Below, one piece after another: positions 44,052 to 51,224 of a DNA stretch of 64,000 bases. The position numbers and the translations under genes are program-made. The first letter of the stretch is position 1, and each line of letters begins with the position of its first letter. The DNA comes from Dokdonella immobilis (GTDB lineage: Bacteria > Pseudomonadota > Gammaproteobacteria > Xanthomonadales > Rhodanobacteraceae), in NCBI RefSeq assembly GCF_900115085.1, contig NZ_FOVF01000002.1, positions 248,001 to 312,000 on the forward strand. Direction: 5' to 3'. The notes beneath the pieces were generated by a model, which saw nothing but the letters and a program-made list of their open reading frames with translations, made no database searches and was not told the origin of the DNA.

Positions 44052-44846
44052 TCAGGGTGACGCGGGAATGGGCCTGCCGAGCAGGGCCTGGGCCTGTCCC
44101 GGAGCCAGCCGATAACGGATGGGTGGAGAAGCACGCCGGAGGAAGGCGCCCTCGGCGTCGGCCCCAAGCGTGAACTCGATCGTCGAGTCATCGGCCAACC
44201 GCAGCTCGACCTGCGTACCGGTCGCGGCGGTCGCTGTATCCGCGTCGGCGACCAGGCGCGCCGCCTGCGCGTCGCTCCAGGCCCCGAGGAGATCCGCGCG
44301 CACGCTGCCGTCGATGCGCAGGCTGGCCGGGGTCGAACCTCCTGGAACCAAGTGGCGATCGAGCTCGCTTTCGGGCGCGGCGAGGAGAAACGGACTGAAT
44401 CGATCGGGGACCATGGCGATGCGGTCGCCGGTTCGCACATAGCGATCGCCACCCAGCGCGTCGGTCAAGCCGATGTCGAAATGCGTATCGTCGAGAACAA
44501 GGCGCATCAGCGGCGGTGCAAGTCCGACCTTGGCGACATCGAAGGCGTCCAGCGCATGCCGCCTGCGCACCGGCGAACGGGCAATTGAAAGCAGCCTTGC
44601 AACGACGGCGTCGTCGGCCGGCAGGTCATACGGCTGACGCATCGTCCAATGTGCGCCGTCGCGTTCGAACACGCGACGCTGGCACTGCCGGCAATTGACC
44701 TCGATGCGTCGGACGGCGGAGGTATCGAGCGTGCTCAGTGGCGGCTCGAAACCGGCCACTTCGCGCTCGACCTGCCACCAGGCGGCCAGGCCGAGCAGGA
44801 CGACCAGGCCGAGCAGGATCAGGTTGGTGCGGCTTGCGCGTTGCAT
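44052..44846 (-). CDS. Membrane-anchored DUF4340-like protein of the Gld-type ABC cluster
   Basis: The protein has 264 residues. The ATG at 44846 overlaps the upstream stop (ATGA) and is preferred over an ATG 30 bp earlier. One N-terminal membrane helix (LILLGLVVLLGLAAWWQVE) is followed by extracytoplasmic beta-rich repeats of the type found in DUF4340 proteins (VRRIEVNC, DDAVVARLLS, VGLAPPLMRLVLDD). These proteins accompany GldF/GldG-like ABC systems. A CRQC pair could bind metal or form a disulfide. Precise function unknown. Confidence 0.72.
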   Translation of the reverse strand: MQRASRTNLILLGLVVLLGLAAWWQVEREVAGFEPPLSTLDTSAVRRIEVNCRQCQRRVFERDGAHWTMRQPYDLPADDAVVARLLSIARSPVRRRHALDAFDVAKVGLAPPLMRLVLDDTHFDIGLTDALGGDRYVRTGDRIAMVPDRFSPFLLAAPESELDRHLVPGGSTPASLRIDGSVRADLLGAWSDAQAARLVADADTATAATGTQVELRLADDSTIEFTLGADAEGAFLRRASPPIRYRLAPGQAQALLGRPIPASP

Positions 44847-46195
44847 CAGCGCCGCCGACGTCGACGCCAGATCCACAGACCGCTGCCGGCGAGCAGGATC
44901 GGCAAGCCGAGCAGGAAGCCGAAGCTCAAGATCGCGAGGGTCGTCTCCGACAGGTCGAGATGGCGATCCTCGGCGCTGCGTTCGGGAATGGCGATCAGGG
45001 CATCATCGGCCAGCAGCCAGTCGAAAAGGCGCGTGCCGAGCTCGCGGTTGCCGCCGTTGCCGAGATAGCTGTTGGAAAGGAAATCACCATCGCCGATCAC
45101 GGCGACGCGCTGTTCGCGCGCGCCGGGCCGCGGCGACAGGCGGGTGATGGCGAAGCCGAAATCGAGCGGACCGGCGATTTCGCCGTCCTTGCCGTCGTAG
45201 CGCACGTCCGCGGCTGGCTCGCCGGCTTTCGGAATGTGCCCGGTTTCGTTCCAGGATTGCTGCGAGCTCTGCAGGAGCGACTTGAAATCCCAGCGCGGCG
45301 GGGCGAGCTGGGCCAGCGCGACCGGTTGCGGAAACAGCGTGCCGAGGTCGAAACCAGCAAGGGCGGGATGGCCCGTGTACCGATTCACCGCAACAAAGCT
45401 GGGGTCCTGGATTCCAAACGCCTGCCCCGAGCCGTCGACGATCACGCCCGGCAGCACGCGGATCGACAAGGCTTCGGCCAGCGCATCGAGGCCGCTGTTC
45501 TCGTCGGGTTCGATGAACCAGAGCAGGTTGCCGCCGCGCTCGATGTAGTCGACCAGTTCGAGCGCGGCAGGTCCGGGCAGGGCGACGCGCGGGTTCGCGA
45601 TGACCAGCAGGTCGACATTGTCGGGAACACGCCGGGTCGTGCTGAGGGCCAGATTGAGGACGCGGATCCCGCGTTGCCTGAGGGTCTCGCCGAACTGGCC
45701 GAAGTCGGCATTGGCGACACCGTCGGGTTTGCGTTCGCCTTCGCCCTCGAGAAACGCGACCAGGCGCTCACGCGCGCGCGACAGGCGCAACAGGGCGCCG
45801 CTCAAGGCACCCTCGCTGAGTTCCTTCAGGCGCTCGCTGCGGCCATTGAAGCGCAACTCGATCTCGCCGTCGATCTGCACGCCAGCCTCGCGCATCGCAT
45901 TCGGATCGGCATCCGGGTCGACGAAACGCAGGCTCAGGTCCGGCTTGACGCGCTCATAGCGGGCGATGAAGTCCCCGATGGTCTTGCGCAGGTTGCCCTG
46001 CGGTCGCGCGTAGGAAACGATTTCGACCGGCCCCTTCATCGATTCGAGCAGGGCCTTCGACTCGGCACCGAGGCTCAGGCGCTGGGCGCGACTGATGTCA
46101 TGGACGAATCCGTAGCGCGTGCTCAGAAAACCGACCAGCAGGGCGACCGCAACCAGCAGGACGAGGTGGAAGAGGTTGTTCAGGCGATCGCCCAC
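44846..46195 (-). CDS. GldG-like ABC-associated protein
   Basis: The protein has 449 residues. An N-terminal membrane helix (FHLVLLVAVALLVGFLSTRY) leads to a large periplasmic ABC-type-uncharacterised domain: LLVIANPRVALPGPAALELV, then FIEPDENSGLDALAEAL, RVAVIGDGDFLSNSYLGNGG. A C-terminal membrane helix and an Arg-only tail close it. It resembles GldG, which pairs with GldA and GldF; in non-gliding bacteria its role is unclear, with export or envelope maintenance suggested. It begins 3 bp after the permease gene. Confidence 0.82.
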   Translation of the reverse strand: MGDRLNNLFHLVLLVAVALLVGFLSTRYGFVHDISRAQRLSLGAESKALLESMKGPVEIVSYARPQGNLRKTIGDFIARYERVKPDLSLRFVDPDADPNAMREAGVQIDGEIELRFNGRSERLKELSEGALSGALLRLSRARERLVAFLEGEGERKPDGVANADFGQFGETLRQRGIRVLNLALSTTRRVPDNVDLLVIANPRVALPGPAALELVDYIERGGNLLWFIEPDENSGLDALAEALSIRVLPGVIVDGSGQAFGIQDPSFVAVNRYTGHPALAGFDLGTLFPQPVALAQLAPPRWDFKSLLQSSQQSWNETGHIPKAGEPAADVRYDGKDGEIAGPLDFGFAITRLSPRPGAREQRVAVIGDGDFLSNSYLGNGGNRELGTRLFDWLLADDALIAIPERSAEDRHLDLSETTLAILSFGFLLGLPILLAGSGLWIWRRRRRR

Positions 46196-46198
46196 GGC

Positions 46199-46957
46199 TC
46201 AGCCTCGCGTCCGCAGGGTGTCGAGTCTGCGCGAAGCCAGCAGCAGGGCCAGCGTCGTCAGCAGCAGGAAGTAGACGATATCGACGCTGGCGACGAGCCC
46301 GAACAGGAACGGTTCCAGATGGGTCGACAGCGACAGCCAGTTGATCAGGGCATTGTCGACGCCCTGGAACCGCGCACCCATGTCGAGCATGGCCAGCAGG
46401 CTACCGAGAATCAGCGCCGCAGCGGCGGCCAGGGCCGGGGAGGCGGTCCAGGCCGAGCAGGCGATGCCGATCGCGGTCAGGCTCGCGGCATAGAGCAGCA
46501 GGCCGAGCGTGGCCGCGGCGAGGCGGCCGAGGTCGAGGCTGCTGCCGAACTCGAGGCTCAATGGCATCAGCACGGCCAGGATCACGACCAGGGCAACGAG
46601 GCCGAACGCACCAAGGAACTTGCCGACGACGATGCGCAGATTGCCCACACCGGCAGACAGCAGCAGCGGCAGGGTGTGTGCGCGACGCTCGCCGGCCAGG
46701 CTCTGCATGGTCGCCAGCGGCGCAATCAGCATGAGCAGGCCGGACAGGCTGCGCAGCAGCGGAATGGCGATCAGGTCGGTCGCGCCCTGGGCGTTGGGCA
46801 CGGCATCGAGTTTCGGCAGGATGCGCAGGTAGGCGTCGAGCGCAACGAGGAACTGCCAGGCCAGCAGGGCGCAGGTCAGGGCGAGCAGGATCCAGGCAAA
46901 CGGCTGGGCGAACCGGCGCTTGAGGTCGTTGCCGGCGATCAGGCGGATCGCGTTCAA
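46199..46957 (-). CDS. ABC-2 type permease (GldF-like)
   Basis: The protein has 252 residues with six hydrophobic spans, beginning IAGNDLKRRFAQPFAWILLA. The segment LMLIAPLATMQSLAGERRAHTL with LLLSAGVGNLRIVVGKFLG is typical of ABC-2/GldF permeases. It forms the channel with the ATPase encoded just upstream, whose stop overlaps its start by ATGA. Confidence 0.85.
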   Translation of the reverse strand: MNAIRLIAGNDLKRRFAQPFAWILLALTCALLAWQFLVALDAYLRILPKLDAVPNAQGATDLIAIPLLRSLSGLLMLIAPLATMQSLAGERRAHTLPLLLSAGVGNLRIVVGKFLGAFGLVALVVILAVLMPLSLEFGSSLDLGRLAAATLGLLLYAASLTAIGIACSAWTASPALAAAAALILGSLLAMLDMGARFQGVDNALINWLSLSTHLEPFLFGLVASVDIVYFLLLTTLALLLASRRLDTLRTRG

Positions 46958-47889
46958 GCGGCGGCCTCCGCGCCCGTTTCGCCGGCGATGCGTACGAAGA
47001 TGTCCTCGAGCGCATTTCCGTCGGTGCGCAGTTCCAGCAAACCGAAGCCGCGCTCGTTGATGGCCCTGGCCAGTTCGCCAGCGGGAACGCCCTCCTTCAG
47101 GACGATGCGCCAGTGTTGCGCGTCGAGCGCCCTCGCTTCGGCGATCGCTGCAATGGCAGTCCAGTCCTGCGAACCGACCGGGCGCTCGACGCGCACGCGC
47201 AGGGCAGCGCCGGCATCGAGTTCGGAAAGGATCGCCGTGTGGCGCAGGCGCCCCCGATGCAGGATCGCCACGCGATCGCAGCAGGCCAGAACGTCCGACA
47301 GCACATGCGTGGACAGGATCACGGCATGCGCGTCGGCCAGGGTTCGGATCAACTCGCGCAGACGCAGCGCCTGGATCGGATCGAGGCCCGAGGCCGGCTC
47401 GTCGAGCACGATCAGGGCCGGTTCGTGGATGATCGCCTGGGCCAGGCCGACGCGCTGGCGAAAGCCCTTGGACAGGAGGCTGGTCAGGCGCCGGCGCATC
47501 TCGCCGAGCTCGCAGCGCTCGATGGCACGCTCGACCGCGGGCCCGATCGCCGTGCGCGACAGGCCGTGCAGGCGGGCACAGAAGCGCAGGTATTCCTCGA
47601 CGCTGAGCTCGCCATACAGCGGTGGATCCTCGGCCAGGTAGCCGATCTCCGTTTGTGCGATTTCAGGATGCCCGTAGAGATCGCGTCCGCCGAGTCGCAC
47701 GCTGCCCGAGGTCGGCGCGAGCAGGCCGGACACCATGCGCAACGTGGTCGACTTGCCGGCGCCATTGACGCCGAGCAGGCCGAGCACTTCGCCACGATCG
47801 AGGCTGAGGTCGATCTCCTCGACGATGGCGCGGCCGGACAGACGGCGCGACACACGATCGAGGGAGAGCACGGGGGGGGATTCATTCAT
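46954..47889 (-). CDS. ABC transporter ATP-binding protein (GldA-like)
   Basis: The protein has 311 residues. Walker A is GVNGAGKSTTLRMV, the signature loop is LLSKGFRQRVGLAQ, Walker B is ALIVLDEPASGLDP, and the H-loop is VILSTHVLSD. A C-terminal extension (about 220-311) is typical of ABC-2-type export ATPases. The start at 47889 is chosen for MNESPPVLSL, just before the first beta strand. It is first of a four-gene operon ending beside mutM. Upstream lies a repeat island. Confidence 0.9.
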   Translation of the reverse strand: MNESPPVLSLDRVSRRLSGRAIVEEIDLSLDRGEVLGLLGVNGAGKSTTLRMVSGLLAPTSGSVRLGGRDLYGHPEIAQTEIGYLAEDPPLYGELSVEEYLRFCARLHGLSRTAIGPAVERAIERCELGEMRRRLTSLLSKGFRQRVGLAQAIIHEPALIVLDEPASGLDPIQALRLRELIRTLADAHAVILSTHVLSDVLACCDRVAILHRGRLRHTAILSELDAGAALRVRVERPVGSQDWTAIAAIAEARALDAQHWRIVLKEGVPAGELARAINERGFGLLELRTDGNALEDIFVRIAGETGAEAAA

Positions 47890-48027
47890 GCCGGGCGGAT
47901 TGTTCCGGCTATGCGCGGGAAGGGCAAGCGGCAATTCGCTTCCCTGCTCCCTTTTTGGCTCGATCTCCCGGAGATTTGGAGGAGGAGTTGCACTGCCTCA
48001 TGGCGAGCGAGTTGATTCGGACTCACG
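47890..48027. other. Promoter-side spacer of the ABC operon and left edge of the repeat island
   Basis: No ORF is seen. The sequence leads into the first GTAG-headed REP. It must contain the promoter of the ABC operon, but no confident -10/-35 pair was found. Confidence 0.5.
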
Positions 48028-48052
48028 GTAGGAGCGCCTTCAGGCGCGATGC
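48028..48052 (+). repeat. GTAG-headed REP sequence, copy 1
   Basis: A GTAGGA head precedes the small palindrome GCGCC-TTCA-GGCGC and a GATGC end. This is the layout of GTAG REPs known in Stenotrophomonas and relatives, moved by RAYT transposases. A conserved tail with TCGAACTTCTACG follows. Confidence 0.85.
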
Positions 48053-48243
48053 TTTCCTGCACGCTTCGAACTTCTACGCCGTCGTCCCTTCCCTTCGACA
48101 AGCTCAGGACGGGCCGGGGTTCGTCCGGGCAGGGACCCAGCGACCTTGCTTTTCGAGCTGTAGGTTATCGCTTTGCGGCCCACGTTTGGTCTCAGGGCAA
48201 AGCTTTCACTCGCCTTCGCCGAGCGAGTCACTCCGATTCCACT

Positions 48244-48268
48244 GTAGGAGCGCCTTCAGGCGCGATGC
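48244..48268 (+). repeat. GTAG-headed REP sequence, copy 2
   Basis: This is identical to copy 1 over 25 bp and starts 216 bp later. Its right flank (TCCTGCAC-ACTCGAACTTCTAC and GCAGGCAGGGACC) is also repeated, so the mobile or duplicated unit is larger than the REP core. Confidence 0.88.
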
Positions 48269-48430
48269 TGTCCTGCACGACTCGAACTTCTACATCGTCG
48301 TCCCTGTGCAGGCAGGGACCTTGTGACTCGGCTTCTGCGCATGTTCGTGCATCGCTACGCGGCGCGAGATGTGTCGATCCAGTGCCAAGCTTTCACTCGC
48401 CTCCGGCGAGCGAGGCACTCCGCTGCCACT

Positions 48431-48455
48431 GTAGGAGCGCCTTCAGGCGCGATGC
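48431..48455 (+). repeat. GTAG-headed REP sequence, copy 3
   Basis: The core is identical, 187 bp after copy 2. The left flank TTTCACTCGCCT and right flank CGCACGATTCGAAC are again shared. Together the three copies form a direct array of about 430 bp. Confidence 0.88.
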
Positions 48456-48570
48456 CTTTCCGCACGATTCGAACATCCACGCTGTTGTCCCTATGCAGGC
48501 AGGGATCCAGTGCCTTGGCCTTTCCGCTTGTCCGTGCATCGCTGCGCGGTGCATTCGTGGGGGTAAGGGC

Positions 48571-48831
48571 TTTCACTCGCCTTCGGCGAGCGAGTTACTT
48601 TCTCTTGCGTGGCCAAGAGAAAGTAACCAAAGAGAAGGCCACCCCAAAGCGGTGGTCTCCGGGCATCCTGCCCTGCGACTACGCGGCCGGACTACGGGGG
48701 TTCGCTGACAGCACCTCCGTGTGCTGGCAGCGAACTGGGCGCAATCCAATGCGCCCACCCTTCGCGCCTTTCCTTCGCCCGTCCGCCACCACTTACGGGG
48801 CCCGGTTAGCGCGCATCCTGCGCGCCAGAGC
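48571..48831 (+). repeat. Structured repeat element, copy 1 (direct)
   Basis: This is a non-coding array of hairpins. In order: CTCGCC-TTC-GGCGAG (48576-48590); a 13-bp perfect stem GTTACTTTCTCTT (48594-48627); GGGCA-TCC-TGCCC (48661-48673); a 15-bp stem with one mismatch (48700-48735); TGGGCGCA with TGCGCCCA (48736-48757); and GCGCGCA-TCC-TGCGCGC (48809-48825). A second, inverted copy at 49039-49292 has the same hairpins in the same order with compensating base changes. ORFs across it give only low-complexity peptides. Confidence 0.8.
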
Positions 48832-48836
48832 GAAAA

Positions 48837-48934
48837 GCAACAGCAACAGCAACAGCAACAGCCAAAGCCAACGCCAAAGCCAAAGCCAAAGCCAAAGCCA
48901 AAGCCAAAGCCAAAGCCAAAGCCAAAGCCAAAGC
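48837..48934 (+). repeat. Hexanucleotide repeat arrays (AACAGC)n and (AAAGCC)n
   Basis: About four units of AACAGC are followed by about twelve of AAAGCC with one AACGCC variant. They lie between the two structured copies. Translated, they give Gln, Lys-Pro or Gly-Phe runs that should not be taken as genes. Such arrays vary in copy number between strains. Confidence 0.9.
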
Positions 48935-48953
48935 CCCTCATCCGCCTGCGGCA

Positions 48954-48978
48954 CCTTCTCCCGCACGGCGGGAGAAGG
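48954..48978. repeat. 11-bp palindromic repeat CCTTCTCCCGC / GCGGGAGAAGG
   Basis: A perfect 11-bp stem closes on a 3-nt loop, preceded by CCTCATCCGCCTGCGGCA. I recognise this as a dispersed palindromic spacer of Xanthomonadales genomes; no role is known to me. Confidence 0.7.
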
Positions 48979-49038
48979 AAGTTCAAGAGCAGAGACGAAG
49001 CCGCATCCGCAGGCTTGCGGGAGTCTGCTTCGTCTTGG

Positions 49039-49292
49039 CTGCGCAGGATGCGCAGTGAATGGGGCCCCTATGCAGTGGCGCAGTGGCGGAGAAAAGGCCC
49101 GCAGGGTGGCTCGCAGGGATGCGAGCCAGTTGGCTGCCAGTCCATGGATGGACTGTCAGCCAACCCCGGAGCCGCTGCGCGAAGTCGCAGGGCAGGATGC
49201 CCGGAGACCACTGCATTGGGGTGGCCTTCTCTTTGGTTACTTTCTCTTGGCCACGCAAGAGAAAGTGACTCGCTCGCCGAAGGCGAGTGAAA
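49039..49292 (-). repeat. Structured repeat element, copy 2 (inverted)
   Basis: Read on the minus strand it follows copy 1. The start TTTCACTCGCCTTCGGCGAG is retained. The long stem is at 49236-49269, and GGGCA-TCC-TGCCC is kept. Then come a 17-bp stem with one mismatch (49129-49164), a 9-bp stem (49107-49128) and CTGCGCA/TGCGCAG (49039-49055). Loops and single-stranded parts are less conserved than pairing. Confidence 0.8.
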
Positions 49293-49468
49293 GCTCTGCT
49301 GCACCAACGCCTCGCAGAATGACCTGCAACTTTGAAGGTGCCATGCGCCAGGTCAGGGCTTCTTCTGGATAGAAGCTTTAGCAAAGCCACGCGCTTTGCG
49401 CGGGGGCCAACCAGCAGTAAAGAAGAACCCGCCATTCGGCGGGTTCTTCTTGAAGCACCTGATTAGAA
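49233..49468. repeat. 236-bp tandem duplication, unit 1
   Basis: The unit begins TTGGTTACTTTCTCTTGGCC (the outer part of structured copy 2) and ends CCTGATTAGAA. It includes a 13-bp terminator hairpin at 49421-49450. It is repeated immediately at 49469 with only a few differences. Confidence 0.92.
49421..49450 (-). terminator. Intrinsic terminator, distal, downstream of rpmG
   Basis: A 13-bp perfect stem around loop ATTC (arms AGAAGAACCCGCC / GGCGGGTTCTTCT) is followed on the minus strand by TTCTTCTTTACTG. It acts as back-up terminator to the copy at 49657. Confidence 0.65.
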
Positions 49469-49704
49469 TTGGTTACTTTCTCTTGGCCACGCAAGAGAAA
49501 GTAACTCGCTCGCCGAAGGCGAGTGAAAGCTCTGCTGTACCAACGCCTCGCAGAATGACCTGCAAGTTTGAAGGTGCCATGCGCCAGGTCAGGGCTTCTT
49601 CCAGATGGAAGCTTTAGCAAAGCCACGCGCTTTGCGCGGGGGACAACCAGCAGTAAAGAAAAACCCGCTATTCGGCGGGTTCTTCTTGAAGCACCTGATT
49701 AGAA
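49469..49704. repeat. 236-bp tandem duplication, unit 2
   Basis: This is a direct copy of unit 1. Its long stem (49472-49505) is perfect, whereas unit 1 has one G-T pair. Its terminator hairpin is at 49657-49686. The young, nearly exact duplication shows that the element end is still rearranging. Confidence 0.92.
49657..49686 (-). terminator. Intrinsic terminator downstream of rpmG
   Basis: This is the same hairpin as at 49421, with one C-to-T change in the left arm that leaves a G-T pair and a longer A/T run on the minus-strand 3' side. It lies about 90 bp after the rpmG stop. Confidence 0.7.
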
Positions 49705-49726
49705 GCTGGGCCCGGCTTTCGCCGGG

Positions 49727-49775
49727 GTGAAGCGTTGGCAAAGCCACGCGCGGTGCGCGTGGGCCAATGCTTCAC
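49727..49775 (-). terminator. Hairpin overlapping the rpmG stop codon
   Basis: An outer stem (49727-49739 / 49763-49775) and an inner perfect stem (49744-49751 / 49755-49762, loop GGT) form a long rod that includes the rpmG stop codon at 49772. There is no U-tract, so it may stabilise the 3' end rather than terminate. Confidence 0.5.
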
Positions 49776-49936
49776 TTGATCTTGGCTTCCTTGTAGGCCA
49801 CGTGCTTGCGCACGACGGGATCGTATTTCTTGATCTCCATCTTGTCGGGCGTGGTCTTCTTGTTCTTGTCGGTCGTGTAGAAATGGCCGGTGCCTGCGGA
49901 GGACACGAGGCGGATCTTGTCGCGCTTGGATGCCAT
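49772..49936 (-). CDS. rpmG: 50S ribosomal protein L33
   Basis: The protein has 54 residues, [20 protein letters not shown] onward, ending [11 protein letters not shown]. It matches the L33 pattern [13 protein letters not shown] and [10 protein letters not shown]. It lacks the CxxC zinc pair, so it is the zinc-independent form. Located 13 bp after rpmB in the usual rpmB-rpmG operon. The stop codon is buried in a hairpin. Confidence 0.95.
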   Translation of the reverse strand: MASKRDKIRLVSSAGTGHFYTTDKNKKTTPDKMEIKKYDPVVRKHVAYKEAKIK

Positions 49937-49949
49937 GATTCGATACTCC

Positions 49950-50186
49950 TCAGATCTTCTCGCCGCGCGAACGCAGCTCGGCGATGACTACTTCGATACC
50001 CTTCTTGTCGATCGTGCGCAGGCCGTGGCTCGAGACCTTGAGCTTGATCCAGCGGTTCTCACTGGCCACCCAGAAGCGGCGCTCGTGAAGGTTCGGCAGC
50101 CAGCGGCGGCGCGTCTTGTTGTTGGCGTGTGAAACGTTGTTGCCGGACTGGAAACTCTTTCCGGTGACTTGGCATACCTTGGACAT
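49950..50186 (-). CDS. rpmB: 50S ribosomal protein L28
   Basis: The protein has 78 residues starting [20 protein letters not shown], the L28 signature, followed by [19 protein letters not shown]. Length is standard. The start at 50186 is fixed by the conserved N-terminus; upstream residues in frame are not L28-like. First gene of the rpmB-rpmG operon. Confidence 0.96.
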   Translation of the reverse strand: MSKVCQVTGKSFQSGNNVSHANNKTRRRWLPNLHERRFWVASENRWIKLKVSSHGLRTIDKKGIEVVIAELRSRGEKI

Positions 50187-50364
50187 GCGAACCTCGTCGT
50201 AGTCTGTTACCGCCCTTGGCCAGGACGGAAGCGGCCCAGCGGCGACAGTGCGCCACACGATGCTGGGGGGCTTCGGCCATGCGACAGAGGGGTCGTGTAC
50301 CGGGGACTGCCCAACCGGAGAACCGGCGGAACGGGCCGAAGCGAGCCGCGCTTTATAGCCGATT

Positions 50365-50387
50365 CCCCGGTTTCTGGCAAGCCGGGG
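50365..50387. terminator. Possible terminator of the GT2 gene
   Basis: CCCCGG and CCGGGG pair around an 11-nt loop just downstream of the GT2 stop (50401, minus strand). GC-rich and without a strong U-tract, so efficiency is uncertain. The rest of 50187-50400 holds the rpmBG promoter region, without a clear consensus box. Confidence 0.4.
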
Positions 50388-50400
50388 CCGCGCAGGAGCG

Positions 50401-51117
50401 TCAGATTTCCTCGGTCGCGGTGCGCTTCGAGCGGCGGATCAGCCAGGCCACGCCGCGCAGGTCGGCGATGCCGACCAGGGCGCGATTGAGGTTGTTGTAC
50501 TTGGACACCCCGGATCCGCGCGCCCGGTGGTTGACCGGGACGCTCTTGACCTGCCAGCCGGCGCGCTGCATCAGCGCCGGCAGGTAGCGATGCATGTGGT
50601 CGAAATAGGGCAGGTCGAGAAAGGCGGCGCGCTCGAACAGCTTGATGCCGCAACCGGTGTCCGGGGTTTCATCGCGGAGCAGGCGGCTGCGCAGGCCATT
50701 GGCGAATTTCGAGGCGAAGCGCTTGCTGCCGGTGTCCTTGCGATTGACGCGCCAGCCGGCGAACAGCTTGATCGTGTCCGGCGATTCGTCGCGCATGGCG
50801 ATCAGCCTGGGAATATCGGCCGGATCGTTCTGGCCATCGCCATCGAGGGTGGCGATCCACTCGCCACGCGCGGCCCTGACCCCGGTGCGCACGGCCGTGC
50901 TCTGGCCGCTCTGGGACAGGTGCCGGATCACGCGCAGTTCAGGGTAGTCGGCCTTGGCCGCGGTCAGCACGGCGAGCGTATCGTCCTTGCTCGCGTCGTC
51001 GACATAGACGATCTCGAAATCAGCCGCTCCGCGCAGTGCGGCCGCGATCTCTCCGATCAGGGGCAGGACATTGTCGCGCTCGTTGAAGACTGGCACGACG
51101 ACCGAGAGCTGGGGCAT
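50401..51117 (-). CDS. Glycosyltransferase family 2 (dolichol-phosphate-mannose-synthase-like)
   Basis: The protein has 238 residues from the ATG at 51117, with CAGG nine bases upstream; an ATG three codons earlier has no proper spacing. GT-A marks are [30 protein letters not shown], and [17 protein letters not shown] with the DxD-like [23 protein letters not shown] is typical of DPMS/ArnC-like enzymes acting on polyprenyl phosphate. No C-terminal membrane spans are present, so it is a soluble or peripheral form. It may supply a lipid-linked sugar for lipid A or glycan modification. Confidence 0.88.
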   Translation of the reverse strand: MPQLSVVVPVFNERDNVLPLIGEIAAALRGAADFEIVYVDDASKDDTLAVLTAAKADYPELRVIRHLSQSGQSTAVRTGVRAARGEWIATLDGDGQNDPADIPRLIAMRDESPDTIKLFAGWRVNRKDTGSKRFASKFANGLRSRLLRDETPDTGCGIKLFERAAFLDLPYFDHMHRYLPALMQRAGWQVKSVPVNHRARGSGVSKYNNLNRALVGIADLRGVAWLIRRSKRTATEEI

Positions 51118-51224
51118 GAGCCGCATCCTGTGAGGGAAATCCGGCGACCGCGCGGCGCCGATGTCGTCGCCGATTATCGCCGATCGACGCGTTCAGCCCC
51201 AGACCTGCGACAAAACAACCCGAA

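Noticed and set aside
44738-47641. 967-codon open frame on + strand across the ABC operon
   Set aside because: It is antisense to three well-supported genes with Walker motifs, is Gln/Arg/Ala-rich and has no domain; such frames are common in GC-rich DNA.
48571-49292. Retron or insertion sequence
   Set aside because: No reverse transcriptase or transposase frame occurs in or beside the island.
48323-49372. Several ORFs of 100-349 codons in the repeat island
   Set aside because: They are translations of REPs, hairpins and hexamer arrays (Gln, Lys-Pro, Gly-Phe runs); their frames follow repeat borders, not gene structure.
48028-49704. CRISPR array
   Set aside because: Repeats are long, partly palindromic and directly repeated with their flanks; there are no regular unique spacers and no cas genes.
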